A stretch of 64,000 bases of DNA, taken from positions 62,001 through 126,000 of the forward strand of contig JBFLZW010000001.1 in assembly GCA_040755755.1 (NCBI GenBank), read 5' to 3'. Position numbers and translations under genes: made by a program. The notes beneath the pieces are model-generated. The model worked only from the letters and a program-made list of their open reading frames with translations. It made no database searches and was not told where the DNA came from. Positions 9,612 to 17,403 of the stretch are shown piece after piece (positions within the stretch are counted from its first letter, which is position 1; each line of letters opens with the position of its first letter). Source of the DNA: a bacterium. GTDB taxonomy: Bacteria; SZUA-182; DTGQ01.

Positions 9612-9788
9612 AGGTCATATATGACCAGAAGACTGATCCTATGACTATCATCTTCGTAGAAGATGTATCTATAGCCGAGAGCGATGAAGATAAACCGGGA
9701 GTTATCCTGGACTTATGATGCATCAGGAAACTTGGTATCACTGGAAATCCTCGATGCATCCCGCCGGATAAAGTCACCAAAACAGATT
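9608..9788 (+). pseudogene. DUF2283 protein, frameshifted
   Basis: ATG at 9608 overlaps the methyltransferase stop. The frame reads MKVIYDQKTDPMTIIFVED..PGVILD, the first half of a DUF2283 domain, then hits TGA near 9718. One frame over, starting at the same point, it reads YDASGNLVSLEILDASRR, exactly the second half. Removing one T near 9710-9716 restores a complete domain. DUF2283 proteins are small and often sit beside toxin-type genes. The downstream frame runs straight into the HEPN segment. Confidence 0.75.
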
Positions 9789-10421
9789 GATTATGATGAT
9801 GCTGTTGAATTATTTAACCAGAAAAGGTTCAATAGCTCTGCATCAAGGGCGTATTACGCATCTTATCAAGCCATGTGGTCTGCTTTAGGTGATCCCAAAG
9901 ATGGAGAGAGTTGGAGGCATCTTGCTATAATAAAGCACTTTGTGAGGGGATACCGGTTTGAATCAAACCATCCCAAGACAGGGCCAGGTCTATTGGAAGA
10001 CAAACGCGACTGCCTTTAAGGCGAATGGCACTTACATAAGCCAAGCTTATAATATAGAGAGGACACAAAGCACACAGGGAAAAAAGATCTCCCGCAGAAG
10101 ACGCAGAGAACAACCAATCCGGCAAGGTCCTGATGAAAGTCGGGATATATCGATGTGTCAACGGCCTGGAAGCAAGCAAAAAGTAAAAAGGCACAAGGAG
10201 GAACTTGTTTTACTTTTACTTTTCAATGATATCCTCTGCGTCTCAGCGTCTCTGCGGGAGAATTACTAATTCTTATGTAAGTGCCATTCCCTTTAAGGCG
10301 GCTTTACTCTTATAGGATAAGGAGTGATTATGACGTCGTAGATATTGATCAGCATAACTTAAAGGAATTACTAAAGATAGTAGAAGAGGTAATAAGTATT
10401 ATTGCCGAGAAGGGAAGATAA
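9789..10421 (+). pseudogene. HEPN-domain protein, interrupted by an inserted element
   Basis: The left part (about 9789-10012) encodes DYDDAVELFNQKRFN..SASRAYYASYQAMWSALGD..GLLEDKR, a typical HEPN N-terminal half. The right part (about 10300-10421) encodes LYSYRIRSDYDVVDID..LKIVEEVISIIAEKGR and a stop, the matching C-terminal half. Between them lies a 267-base inverted-repeat element flanked by a 10-base duplication. The two halves are not in frame even after excision, so small indels have also accumulated. HEPN proteins of this type are often toxin or RNase components. Confidence 0.75.
10023..10289. mobile_element. 267-bp MITE-like element in the HEPN gene
   Basis: 18-base perfect terminal inverted repeats: GAATGGCACTTACATAAG (10023-10040) and its complement (10272-10289). 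Directly outside lies a 10-base target duplication, CCTTTAAGGC, at 10013-10022 and 10290-10299. There is no transposase inside. The interior contains a second inverted repeat (CTCCCGCAGA.. at 10089 against ..TCTGCGGGAG ending 10260) of the same family as the palindrome at 58967. A non-autonomous element that moved into an existing gene is the simplest reading. Confidence 0.85.
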
Positions 10422-10428
10422 ACACAAG

Positions 10429-10683
10429 ATGGCAGAGGCAATAGCAATTGAAAAGAGTCTGGCAAGGGCAGTTACAAAACTGGTAGACTCTCTTCATCAG
10501 AAATATCCAGGAATAAATATAAAGCCTATCCCCAGCTATGAGGATGAGGATTTTACGTTTGAGATAGCGATTCCCAAAGATATCCCTATTGATCAGGTCG
10601 AGGAAACTTGTCATAGGGAATGTATCAAGATTGAAGATGAATACGATTTATTTATCCTTCCCAAGGTTGTTTATAAGAAATAG
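10429..10683 (+). CDS. Small protein of unknown function after the HEPN remnant
   Basis: 84 aa, mixed alpha/beta, acidic (ITPIPSYEDEDFTFEI-type centre, IPIDQVEETCHRECIKIEDEYD). I do not recognise the family. It begins 8 bases after the HEPN stop, so it was probably its operon partner. An in-frame ATG at 10402 exists inside the HEPN end, but 10429 follows GAAGGGA at a good distance. It could be the partner of the HEPN toxin, but no antitoxin motif (no MNT nucleotidyltransferase GSRARG) is present. Confidence 0.6.
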   Translation: MAEAIAIEKSLARAVTKLVDSLHQKYPGINIKPIPSYEDEDFTFEIAIPKDIPIDQVEETCHRECIKIEDEYDLFILPKVVYKK

Positions 10684-10846
10684 CCTCAATGGCTGACATA
10701 TTGCGGTTCGTTAACCAGCAGAAGAAATTATTTATAATCCTCCTGAAATTGAATACTTAACAATACCCAACGCGCTTCAATGGCGATTACACAGTATATA
10801 GCCATATCATCGATAAGGCCGACCTGGTTGATGATGTCATAGTGTC
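10684..10846. other. Gap between small protein and second methyltransferase
   Basis: 163 bases. One plus-strand frame reads NGDYTVYSHIIDKADLVDDVIVS-like residues to a stop at about 10850, which may be the tail of a decayed gene. There is no start codon or wider similarity I can name. Confidence 0.3.
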
Positions 10847-12661
10847 ATGATATCTCATGAGCCAGAATTTATTATGTACAAGCATACAAAGCCCAAAGAG
10901 AAAGCCCGAATAGAATTTGGAGATTTTCAAACTCCGCAGGAGTTGGCTTTCCTGATTTGCAGGTTTCTCAGGAGCACGGGTATTGCGCCTTTATCGATAG
11001 TCGAGCCAACTTGTGGACAGGGCAGTTTTCTCATCGCTGCCCTGGAGACTTTTACCTCGGCCAGCCAGGTGCTGGGGATTGATATTAACAGCTCCTATCT
11101 CAATAAGGTACGCGATAAGTTATTGAATCATCCATTCTCAGGCAAGGTCGAGCTCAAGCACGGGGATTTTTTTGCCCTGAGATGGAGAAACATAGTAGAC
11201 ACCTTGCCTGAGCCTTTATTGATAATAGGAAATCCACCCTGGGTAACGAACTCCGAATTGGGAAGTATCGATGGCGGGAATCTTCCCTTGAAGTCTAACT
11301 TTCAACATCATGGAGGACTTGACGCCATTACGGGTAAAAGTAATTTCGATATCTCGGAATGGATGCTGATTCAATTACTTACCTGTATCAGGCATAAACA
11401 GGCGATACTGGCTATGCTGTGCAAGACTGCTGTTGCCCGTAAGGTTCTCAAGGATATGTGGCAGAATAACCCTGGGATAGCCAATGCCGCAATCTATTTG
11501 ATTGATGCAAAGAAATACTTCAATGTTTCTGTCGATGCATGTTTGCTCATATGTCATGCCAATAAAAGGCAAGTTACTATGGATTTTCTCCATTTCCCCT
11601 ACTATAAGGGCTCCCTGTTTCTCGATGAGGAGGGTGGAAATAGCCATCACCCCCACCCAACCTCCCCCCTCAAGGGGGAGGAGCCCAAAGATGCCCCCCC
11701 TGACACAGGGGCTCCCTGCCTCAAGGGGGCGGGGGGGAGGGAAAGCTCTCTCCTTAAGGGAGATAGCCAAGGCCCTCCCCTCAAGTGTGATGGTGAATGC
11801 TCCCACACAAGATTGGAAACATCTGAAGTTTCCAACCATGCGTATGTCTATCCGTGTCTTACCCAAAACTCACCCATTGCAGCCATTGGTATCAGAGATT
11901 CCCGGCTCATCGCTGACATAACAAAATACACCCGGTGGAAGCATCTTGAGCTTGAAGGGGAGGAGTTGTATACATGGCGATCCGGGATAAAGCATGATTG
12001 CAGGAAAGTGATGGAACTCATCCAGGAGGAGAATTCCTATAGGAATGGCTTAGGTGAATGTTACGACCTTGAGGATAACTGTATCTATCCATTCCTCAAA
12101 AGTTCTGACCTTGGCAGGCGGGAAGATAGTGCTTTTTGCAAGGATGGTGCTTCTTGTATTGTTCCTCGTTGTTGGGTTATAATTACTCAGGAATTTGTCG
12201 GGCAGGACACTTCCACTATCCGCCATAAGGCACCAAAAACATGGCGTTATTTAGTAGACCACAGGGATTTCTTTACTCAGCGTAAGAGCTCGATTTATAA
12301 AAACCGTCCCCCTTTTGCTATTTTTGCCATAGGGGATTATGCATTTTCACCCTGGAAGGTAGCGATATCCGGGCTCTATAAAAAGCTTTATTTTGTTGTC
12401 ATCGGCCCCCATGCTGGTAAACCCGTTATGGTAGATGATACCTGTTATTTTATTTCATGCCACAGTGAAGGTGAGGCTAACTTGATTGCAGAGTTATTAA
12501 ATTCATCTCCTTCGCGTGAGTTCCTGTCGTCGTTCATATTTTGGGATGCAAAAAGGCCGGTTACAGTCGAAGTTCTCAGGCGAATAGATATTGTTAAGCT
12601 TGCTGATGTCTTAGGCAGGAAGGAAGAGATTGAATTTTATTTAGGCAAGAAGAAACAATAG
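10847..12661 (+). CDS. Second N6-adenine DNA methyltransferase
   Basis: 604 aa. DFQTPQELA near residue 28, motif I VEPTCGQGSFL near 54, acidic loop GIDINSSYL, motif IV IGNPPWVTN near 129. The rest is target-recognition type (FLKSSDLGRR; FAIGDYAFSPWKVAISG). It differs from the enzyme at 7908 and has no endonuclease partner here. Residues about 266-327 are a Pro/Gly/Lys-rich insert (HHPHPTSPLKGEE) encoded by an intruding repeat; removing it joins GGN with the conserved VYPCLTQ region. Start could be ATG 10847 or ATG 10874 (MYKHTKPKEK); neither has a strong ribosome site. Confidence 0.82.
   Translation: MISHEPEFIMYKHTKPKEKARIEFGDFQTPQELAFLICRFLRSTGIAPLSIVEPTCGQGSFLIAALETFTSASQVLGIDINSSYLNKVRDKLLNHPFSGKVELKHGDFFALRWRNIVDTLPEPLLIIGNPPWVTNSELGSIDGGNLPLKSNFQHHGGLDAITGKSNFDISEWMLIQLLTCIRHKQAILAMLCKTAVARKVLKDMWQNNPGIANAAIYLIDAKKYFNVSVDACLLICHANKRQVTMDFLHFPYYKGSLFLDEEGGNSHHPHPTSPLKGEEPKDAPPDTGAPCLKGAGGRESSLLKGDSQGPPLKCDGECSHTRLETSEVSNHAYVYPCLTQNSPIAAIGIRDSRLIADITKYTRWKHLELEGEELYTWRSGIKHDCRKVMELIQEENSYRNGLGECYDLEDNCIYPFLKSSDLGRREDSAFCKDGASCIVPRCWVIITQEFVGQDTSTIRHKAPKTWRYLVDHRDFFTQRKSSIYKNRPPFAIFAIGDYAFSPWKVAISGLYKKLYFVVIGPHAGKPVMVDDTCYFISCHSEGEANLIAELLNSSPSREFLSSFIFWDAKRPVTVEVLRRIDIVKLADVLGRKEEIEFYLGKKKQ
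11642..11826 (+). repeat. In-frame repeat insertion in the methyltransferase
   Basis: GC-rich repeat with GCCATCACCCCCACCCA, CTCAAGGGGGAGGAG, GCTCTCTCCTTAAGGGAG and AACATCTGAAG blocks. The same blocks in the same order occur on the other strand at 50321-50430, inside the phage protease/scaffold gene. Both copies keep the host frame open. Confidence 0.8.
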
Positions 12662-12684
12662 GGTTTGGAAGCGGGAGTTATCGA

Positions 12685-13542
12685 ATGCGGGAGTACAAGG
12701 ATAGAGTCAGGGAGTATTTTTCGCATAAGAAGGGGGAGGGATTGATTCTTTCCCCAATCAATTGGCTGGTGATTGAAAAATGGGAGAAGATGGGCATCCC
12801 TTTGCATGTTGTTATCCAGGGGATAGATAAAACCTTTGAGCATCTTCGCTCAAGCGGCCTTCAGCAGAAAAAGGTTCACCATCTTGCCTATTGCGAACCG
12901 GAAATCATGAATTTATGGAAGGCGCATCAGAAAAAGAGCTATATTGGATCGGGCACCCATAATGAATCAGGTATCCAGAACGGATCAGGTATCCATGACG
13001 GATCAGGCAATCAGTATGAAGGAGCAGCCACCCATGTGGATCAGATGCAGCAGAGTTCTGGTGAGGAGCAAAAAAAGCTTCGGGAGTATATTGACCGGAG
13101 GATATCCCTGGCAATCAGGGAGATAACGCGGGCAATGGAAAAGCTGAACAAAGGCGCAGGCAGCAGCCAGGGGGCTGATGCCAGTATGGGCCAGGAGTCC
13201 AATTCCGGCGAGCCACTGACAGATGTTTTTGGCCGCATCGTTGGTGATATCCACCTGGAAGAGGAGTTAGCCAGTCTTCAGCAGGAAATCCGGGCATGTC
13301 ACCGCATTGACGCAGAGGCAATCGAAAAGCGGCTGCAGGGGCTGGACGAGCGGCTTGTGCAAGGTCTCCTGGATGCTCTTCCCGCAGATAAAAGGGATGC
13401 TCTTCTCCTGGCTGCCCAGAGGCAGACCCGAAGGTATAAAAACCAGATGGAAAGTGATGCTTATCAGGAAACGGTTCGGGCTTGTTCCATTGAACTTCTG
13501 AGGGCAGAGTTAGGTATCCACCAACTGAGTCTTTATCAATGA
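12685..13542 (+). CDS. Partner protein of DnaC-like ATPase (DnaD-like N-terminus)
   Basis: 285 aa. The N-terminal 75 residues (EYFSHKKGEGLILSPINWLVIEKWEKMGIPLHVVIQGIDKTFEH) form a helical domain repeatedly found in the gene just upstream of a DnaC-type ATPase in delta-proteobacteria and relatives. The middle is a low-complexity linker with SGIQNGSGIHDGSG repeats, followed by a helical C-terminus (ELASLQQEIRACHRIDAEAIEKRLQGLDERL). Likely a helicase-loading or primosome accessory protein, inferred from position only. ATG follows GGGAG. Confidence 0.6.
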   Translation: MREYKDRVREYFSHKKGEGLILSPINWLVIEKWEKMGIPLHVVIQGIDKTFEHLRSSGLQQKKVHHLAYCEPEIMNLWKAHQKKSYIGSGTHNESGIQNGSGIHDGSGNQYEGAATHVDQMQQSSGEEQKKLREYIDRRISLAIREITRAMEKLNKGAGSSQGADASMGQESNSGEPLTDVFGRIVGDIHLEEELASLQQEIRACHRIDAEAIEKRLQGLDERLVQGLLDALPADKRDALLLAAQRQTRRYKNQMESDAYQETVRACSIELLRAELGIHQLSLYQ

Positions 13543-13595
13543 GCGGGGTTACCTGCAACGAAGCTCGATTCGATATAAATGAGGATTGATCAGCC

Positions 13596-14417
13596 ATGAA
13601 TGAATCTCAAGAGATACAAGGTGAACAGCAGCCTATGTTCGATGAAAACTGCCCCACCTGCGAGGGGACCGGGTGGGAGCGGGTTATCGAGGATGGTTTC
13701 GAGAAGGTCAAAAGGTGTAAGTGCTACTATCAGGCGCGGCGAAAACGGCTGTTATTGGCGGCCCGGATACCCCGCAGGTATTCACACTGCACACTGGACC
13801 GGTTTATCGTCAGCGATGTCGATTACGAGGAATGCTCCAAGGGCTTATCCAAGGGCAGGGGTTTGGATCCCTATAAGAACCATGTCAATATTGCCGGGGC
13901 TAAATTCGGGGCTGAAAATTTTATCCGGAAATATCGGACTACCCAGCAGAAAGAGGGTATTTTCTTTATGGGTAAATGCGGTGTGGGAAAGACACACCTT
14001 GCGGTAGCCATTATCCGGGAGCTTATTGAAAATGGGGGAGTCCCCTGCATGTTCTATGATTTCCGGGACCTGCTCAAGGAGATTCAGGCATCGTACAACC
14101 CGCAGTCTCAAATCTCTGAATACTCGGTCCTGGAGCCGGTATTGACGATAGAGATTTTACTTCTGGATGAGTTGGGAGCGGCCAAAGTGACAGACTGGAT
14201 GCGGGATACGTTGACCTATATCCTCAACACCCGCTACAATGAGAACCTGACGACCATTATCACTTCCAACTGGCTGGATGAGAAGAAAGATAACAATGAT
14301 GAGATACTGGAGGAGCGAATCGGGGAACGGTTGCGCTCCCGGCTCTCTGAGATGTGCAAGGTCTATGAAATTATTGGCCAGGATTTTCGGAGAAAGAGCG
14401 GCCGTGCTTACTCGTGA
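13596..14417 (+). CDS. DnaC/IstB-like helicase-loader ATPase
   Basis: 273 aa. N-terminal zinc-finger-like CPTCEGTGW..CKCYY, then an AAA+ domain with Walker A MGKCGVGKTHLA near residue 125, Walker B ILLLDELGA near 187, and sensor TIITSNW. This is the DnaC/DnaI arrangement: it would bind ssDNA and help load the replicative helicase. IstB transposition helpers share the fold, but there is no istA or insertion-sequence end nearby, and the upstream partner gene argues for a replication role. Confidence 0.82.
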   Translation: MNESQEIQGEQQPMFDENCPTCEGTGWERVIEDGFEKVKRCKCYYQARRKRLLLAARIPRRYSHCTLDRFIVSDVDYEECSKGLSKGRGLDPYKNHVNIAGAKFGAENFIRKYRTTQQKEGIFFMGKCGVGKTHLAVAIIRELIENGGVPCMFYDFRDLLKEIQASYNPQSQISEYSVLEPVLTIEILLLDELGAAKVTDWMRDTLTYILNTRYNENLTTIITSNWLDEKKDNNDEILEERIGERLRSRLSEMCKVYEIIGQDFRRKSGRAYS

Positions 14418-14495
14418 ATCCGGGATTCGGGGTTGGCAGGAATAGAGAACATCTGGCAATGTAACCATAACATATAACCGGAGGAGAAATACATC

Positions 14496-15656
14496 ATGGG
14501 AATGTGGGTTGGCAGAGGCAGAAAAGCCAGGCGATGCTATGGCTTTGATGAGATTGCCCTGGTACCGGGAAAAATTACTATTAATCCAAACGATGTCGAT
14601 GTAAAATGGAAATTGCGGGATCTGGAGTTTGAAATTCCGATTATGGCTGCGGCCATGGATGGAGTGGTAGACTGCAGGTTTGCCATTGAGATGGGAAAAC
14701 TTGGAGGTCTGGCTGTTCTGAACCTGGAAGGGGTGCAGACCCGCTACGAGGATCCGCAGGAAGCGATTAACATGATCATCAATGCGGAGATGCAGGAATC
14801 CACGCGGGTGATCCAGGAGGTATACAGCAGGCCGGTGCAGGAGGAATTGATCAGCAAAAGGATCGGGGAAATGAAAGCTGCCGGAGTGAAGGTCGCTGTT
14901 TCGAGCATCCCCATGAATGCGGAGCGCTTTGGCCGGATCGCCCAGGAAGCGGGAGCGGATGTGTTTGTGGTCCAGTCCACCGTCACCACGGTGAGACACT
15001 ACTCTACGGAATATGAAACCGTTGATTTTTTCAAGCTTCGCAGGCAGATCACTATCCCTCTGATCATCGGCAACTGTGTCACCTTTGATACCACAGTGGA
15101 GCTTATGGAGACCGGAGCGGATGCCCTGTTGATCGGGGTTGGGCCGGGTGCGGCCTGCACCACCCGCGGAGTACTGGGTATCGGAGTCCCCCAGGTAACA
15201 GCTACGGCGGACGCTGCGGCGGCCCGGGATTTTTATTATAAGCAATCAGGAAGGTATGTTCCGGTTATCACGGACGGCGGCATGTCGGTCGGCGGGGATA
15301 TTTGCAAGGCCTTTGCCAGCGGAGCGGATGCGGTTATGGTGGGATCAGCTTTCACCCGGGCTCAGGAAGCACCGGGCAAGGGGTATCACTGGGGAATGGC
15401 CATGCCTCATGCAGCCCTGCCTCGAGGCACCAAAATCAAGACCAGAGTCTCAGGCACCCTGAAGCAGATTCTCTTTGGACCTGCCGAACTGGATGATGGA
15501 TCCCAGAACCTGGTAGGCGCGCTGAAAACCTCGATGGGTAACTGCGGAGCCAAAAACATCCGGGAGATGCAGATGACGGAGTTGATCATTGCCCCGGCTA
15601 TCAAGACCGAAGGCAAGATCTTTCAGCAAGTTCAGCGCGTTGGGATGGGGAAATAA
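14496..15656 (+). CDS. guaB3: GuaB3-type IMP dehydrogenase/GMP reductase family protein
   Basis: 386 aa barrel without CBS domains, so shorter than true IMPDH (about 490 aa). It keeps the nucleotide loop [20 protein letters not shown] with the catalytic Cys, [12 protein letters not shown] and the flap/Tyr-type C-terminus. The N-terminus ([20 protein letters not shown]) is typical of the GuaB3 subfamily of actinobacteria, cyanobacteria and relatives. Recent work on cyanobacterial GuaB3 favours GMP reductase over IMP dehydrogenase activity, so the reaction here is open. GGAGGAG precedes the ATG. Its TAA overlaps the guaA ATG by one base, so both are translated together. Confidence 0.87.
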   Translation: MGMWVGRGRKARRCYGFDEIALVPGKITINPNDVDVKWKLRDLEFEIPIMAAAMDGVVDCRFAIEMGKLGGLAVLNLEGVQTRYEDPQEAINMIINAEMQESTRVIQEVYSRPVQEELISKRIGEMKAAGVKVAVSSIPMNAERFGRIAQEAGADVFVVQSTVTTVRHYSTEYETVDFFKLRRQITIPLIIGNCVTFDTTVELMETGADALLIGVGPGAACTTRGVLGIGVPQVTATADAAAARDFYYKQSGRYVPVITDGGMSVGGDICKAFASGADAVMVGSAFTRAQEAPGKGYHWGMAMPHAALPRGTKIKTRVSGTLKQILFGPAELDDGSQNLVGALKTSMGNCGAKNIREMQMTELIIAPAIKTEGKIFQQVQRVGMGK

Positions 15657-17206
15657 TGACCGGCATTGACCAGAAGATTTTAATCTATGATTTCGGATCT
15701 CAATACACGCAGCTTATTGCCCGCTGTATCAGAGAGAGCAAGGTTTACTGTGAGATCGTCCCCTATACCTTTGACCTGGAAAAACTGCGGCAGGCCAATC
15801 CCACCGGACTTATCTTCTCCGGCGGGCCATTCAGCGTCTTTGACCCGCAGGCACCTCTGGTGACCGGGGAAATCATGGCTTTGGGCATTCCCATCCTGGG
15901 GATCTGCTATGGCATGCAGTTGATTGCCCATCTGTCAGGAGGAGAAGTAGCTCGCACACCCAAGCGGGAATATGGAAAAGCGGAGCTTCAGGTGGATAAT
16001 GCCGGGGATGATCTGTTTCAGGGGTTTGCGATTGAAAACAATGTGGTCTGGATGAGTCACGGGGACCAGATCGTTCATCTGCCCCACTGCTTTACTCCTC
16101 TGGCTCATACGGCCAATGCTCCCTATGCGGCCATCAAACACCGGGACAAGCCTATTTATGGTGTGCAGTTTCATCCGGAAGTCGTTCATACGCACCAGGG
16201 AAGAAAAATCCTCCAAAATTTCGTTCACCGGATCTGCCAATGCGCTCCGGATTGGACCATGGCCTCATTCATCACTCATGCCATTCACACCATCAGGAAG
16301 AAGGTGGGGGACAAGCGGGTAATATGCGCCCTGAGCGGCGGAGTGGACTCATCGGTAGCCGCTGTCCTGACCCATGAAGCCATCGGAGACCAGCTGACCT
16401 GCATTTTCGTGGATAATGGTCTTTTGCGCAAAGGGGAAGCGGAAAAGGTGCAGGATGTCTTTGGGAGGTTTTTTCACATCAGGCTGGTCCACTGCCATGC
16501 TGCAGAGCGGTTCCTGAAAAAACTGGCCGGGGTCACTGACCCGGAAAGGAAACGCAAGATTATCGGCAATGAATTTATCTTCCTTTTCGAAGAGGAAGCC
16601 GGTAAGATTCAGGATGCGGAATTTCTGGTACAGGGGACTCTCTATCCGGACGTGATCGAGAGCGTCTCGGTCAAAGGGCCTTCGGCCACGATCAAGAGCC
16701 ATCATAACGTCGGAGGACTGCCGGAGAGGATGAATCTGCAAATTCTGGAGCCGCTTCGGGAATTGTTCAAGGATGAGGTGCGCCTTGTCGGCAAAGAGCT
16801 GGGAATCCCGGAAGAGATTATCTGGCGGCAGCCTTTCCCGGGGCCGGGTCTGGCTATCCGGGTAATCGGCGAGGTGACCGAAGAGCGGCTGAAAATTTTG
16901 CGGGAATCGGATGTCATCGTGCTGGAGGAAATCCGGGCCGCCGGTCTCTACCGGCAGATATGGCAATCCTTCGCTATCCTGCTTCCCCTGAAAACCGTCG
17001 GAGTTATGGGGGATGACCGGACCTACGAGAATGTCATTGCCCTTCGGGCAGTCAACAGCCTCGATGGCATGACCGCTGACTGGGTAAAGCTGCCCTATGA
17101 AGTGCTGGAGCGGATATCCAACCGTATCATCAACGAGGTGAATGGCGTCAACCGCGTGGTTTACGACATCAGCTCCAAGCCGCCAAGCACCATCGAGTGG
17201 GAGTGA
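15656..17206 (+). CDS. guaA: GMP synthase (glutamine-hydrolysing)
   Basis: 516 aa, normal length. Converts XMP, glutamine and ATP to GMP. N-terminal class I amidotransferase: GGPFSVFD, catalytic Cys in [11 protein letters not shown], His/Glu in QFHPEV. Then the ATP-pyrophosphatase P-loop [12 protein letters not shown], and the C-terminal dimerisation domain ending [17 protein letters not shown], complete. One-base overlap with guaB3. Confidence 0.97.
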   Translation: MTGIDQKILIYDFGSQYTQLIARCIRESKVYCEIVPYTFDLEKLRQANPTGLIFSGGPFSVFDPQAPLVTGEIMALGIPILGICYGMQLIAHLSGGEVARTPKREYGKAELQVDNAGDDLFQGFAIENNVVWMSHGDQIVHLPHCFTPLAHTANAPYAAIKHRDKPIYGVQFHPEVVHTHQGRKILQNFVHRICQCAPDWTMASFITHAIHTIRKKVGDKRVICALSGGVDSSVAAVLTHEAIGDQLTCIFVDNGLLRKGEAEKVQDVFGRFFHIRLVHCHAAERFLKKLAGVTDPERKRKIIGNEFIFLFEEEAGKIQDAEFLVQGTLYPDVIESVSVKGPSATIKSHHNVGGLPERMNLQILEPLRELFKDEVRLVGKELGIPEEIIWRQPFPGPGLAIRVIGEVTEERLKILRESDVIVLEEIRAAGLYRQIWQSFAILLPLKTVGVMGDDRTYENVIALRAVNSLDGMTADWVKLPYEVLERISNRIINEVNGVNRVVYDISSKPPSTIEWE

Positions 17207-17244
17207 GGGAAAAGGCAAAAATACAAAAGAAAATACAAAGGACA

Positions 17245-17280
17245 CCACAGAGACACAGAGGCACAGAGAGACACAGAGAG
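17245..17280. repeat. Single-arm ACAGAG repeat
   Basis: Tandem CACAGAGA/CACAGAGG units after guaA. Only a weak complementary segment (CTCTTTGTGTG near 17294) follows, so the hairpin is decayed compared with the copies at 40941 and 58967. Confidence 0.55.
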
Positions 17281-17403
17281 TGGTAGTAGCCGCTCTTTGT
17301 GTGATTGCCTAGGTCTTTTGAGAGTTTTCGAGCTGCTGTTGAGAAGCTTCGCTTCTGACTTCCGATTAACTGCAACCCTACCAACCAGGGATAATCATAC
17401 GTT

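Noticed and set aside
9958-10269. 103-codon ORF across the inserted element
   Set aside because: It spans the terminal repeat and nested palindrome of the element and has no recognisable protein content.
13596-14417. IstB transposition helper
   Set aside because: No istA, no IS ends, and the upstream partner gene points to a helicase-loader role.
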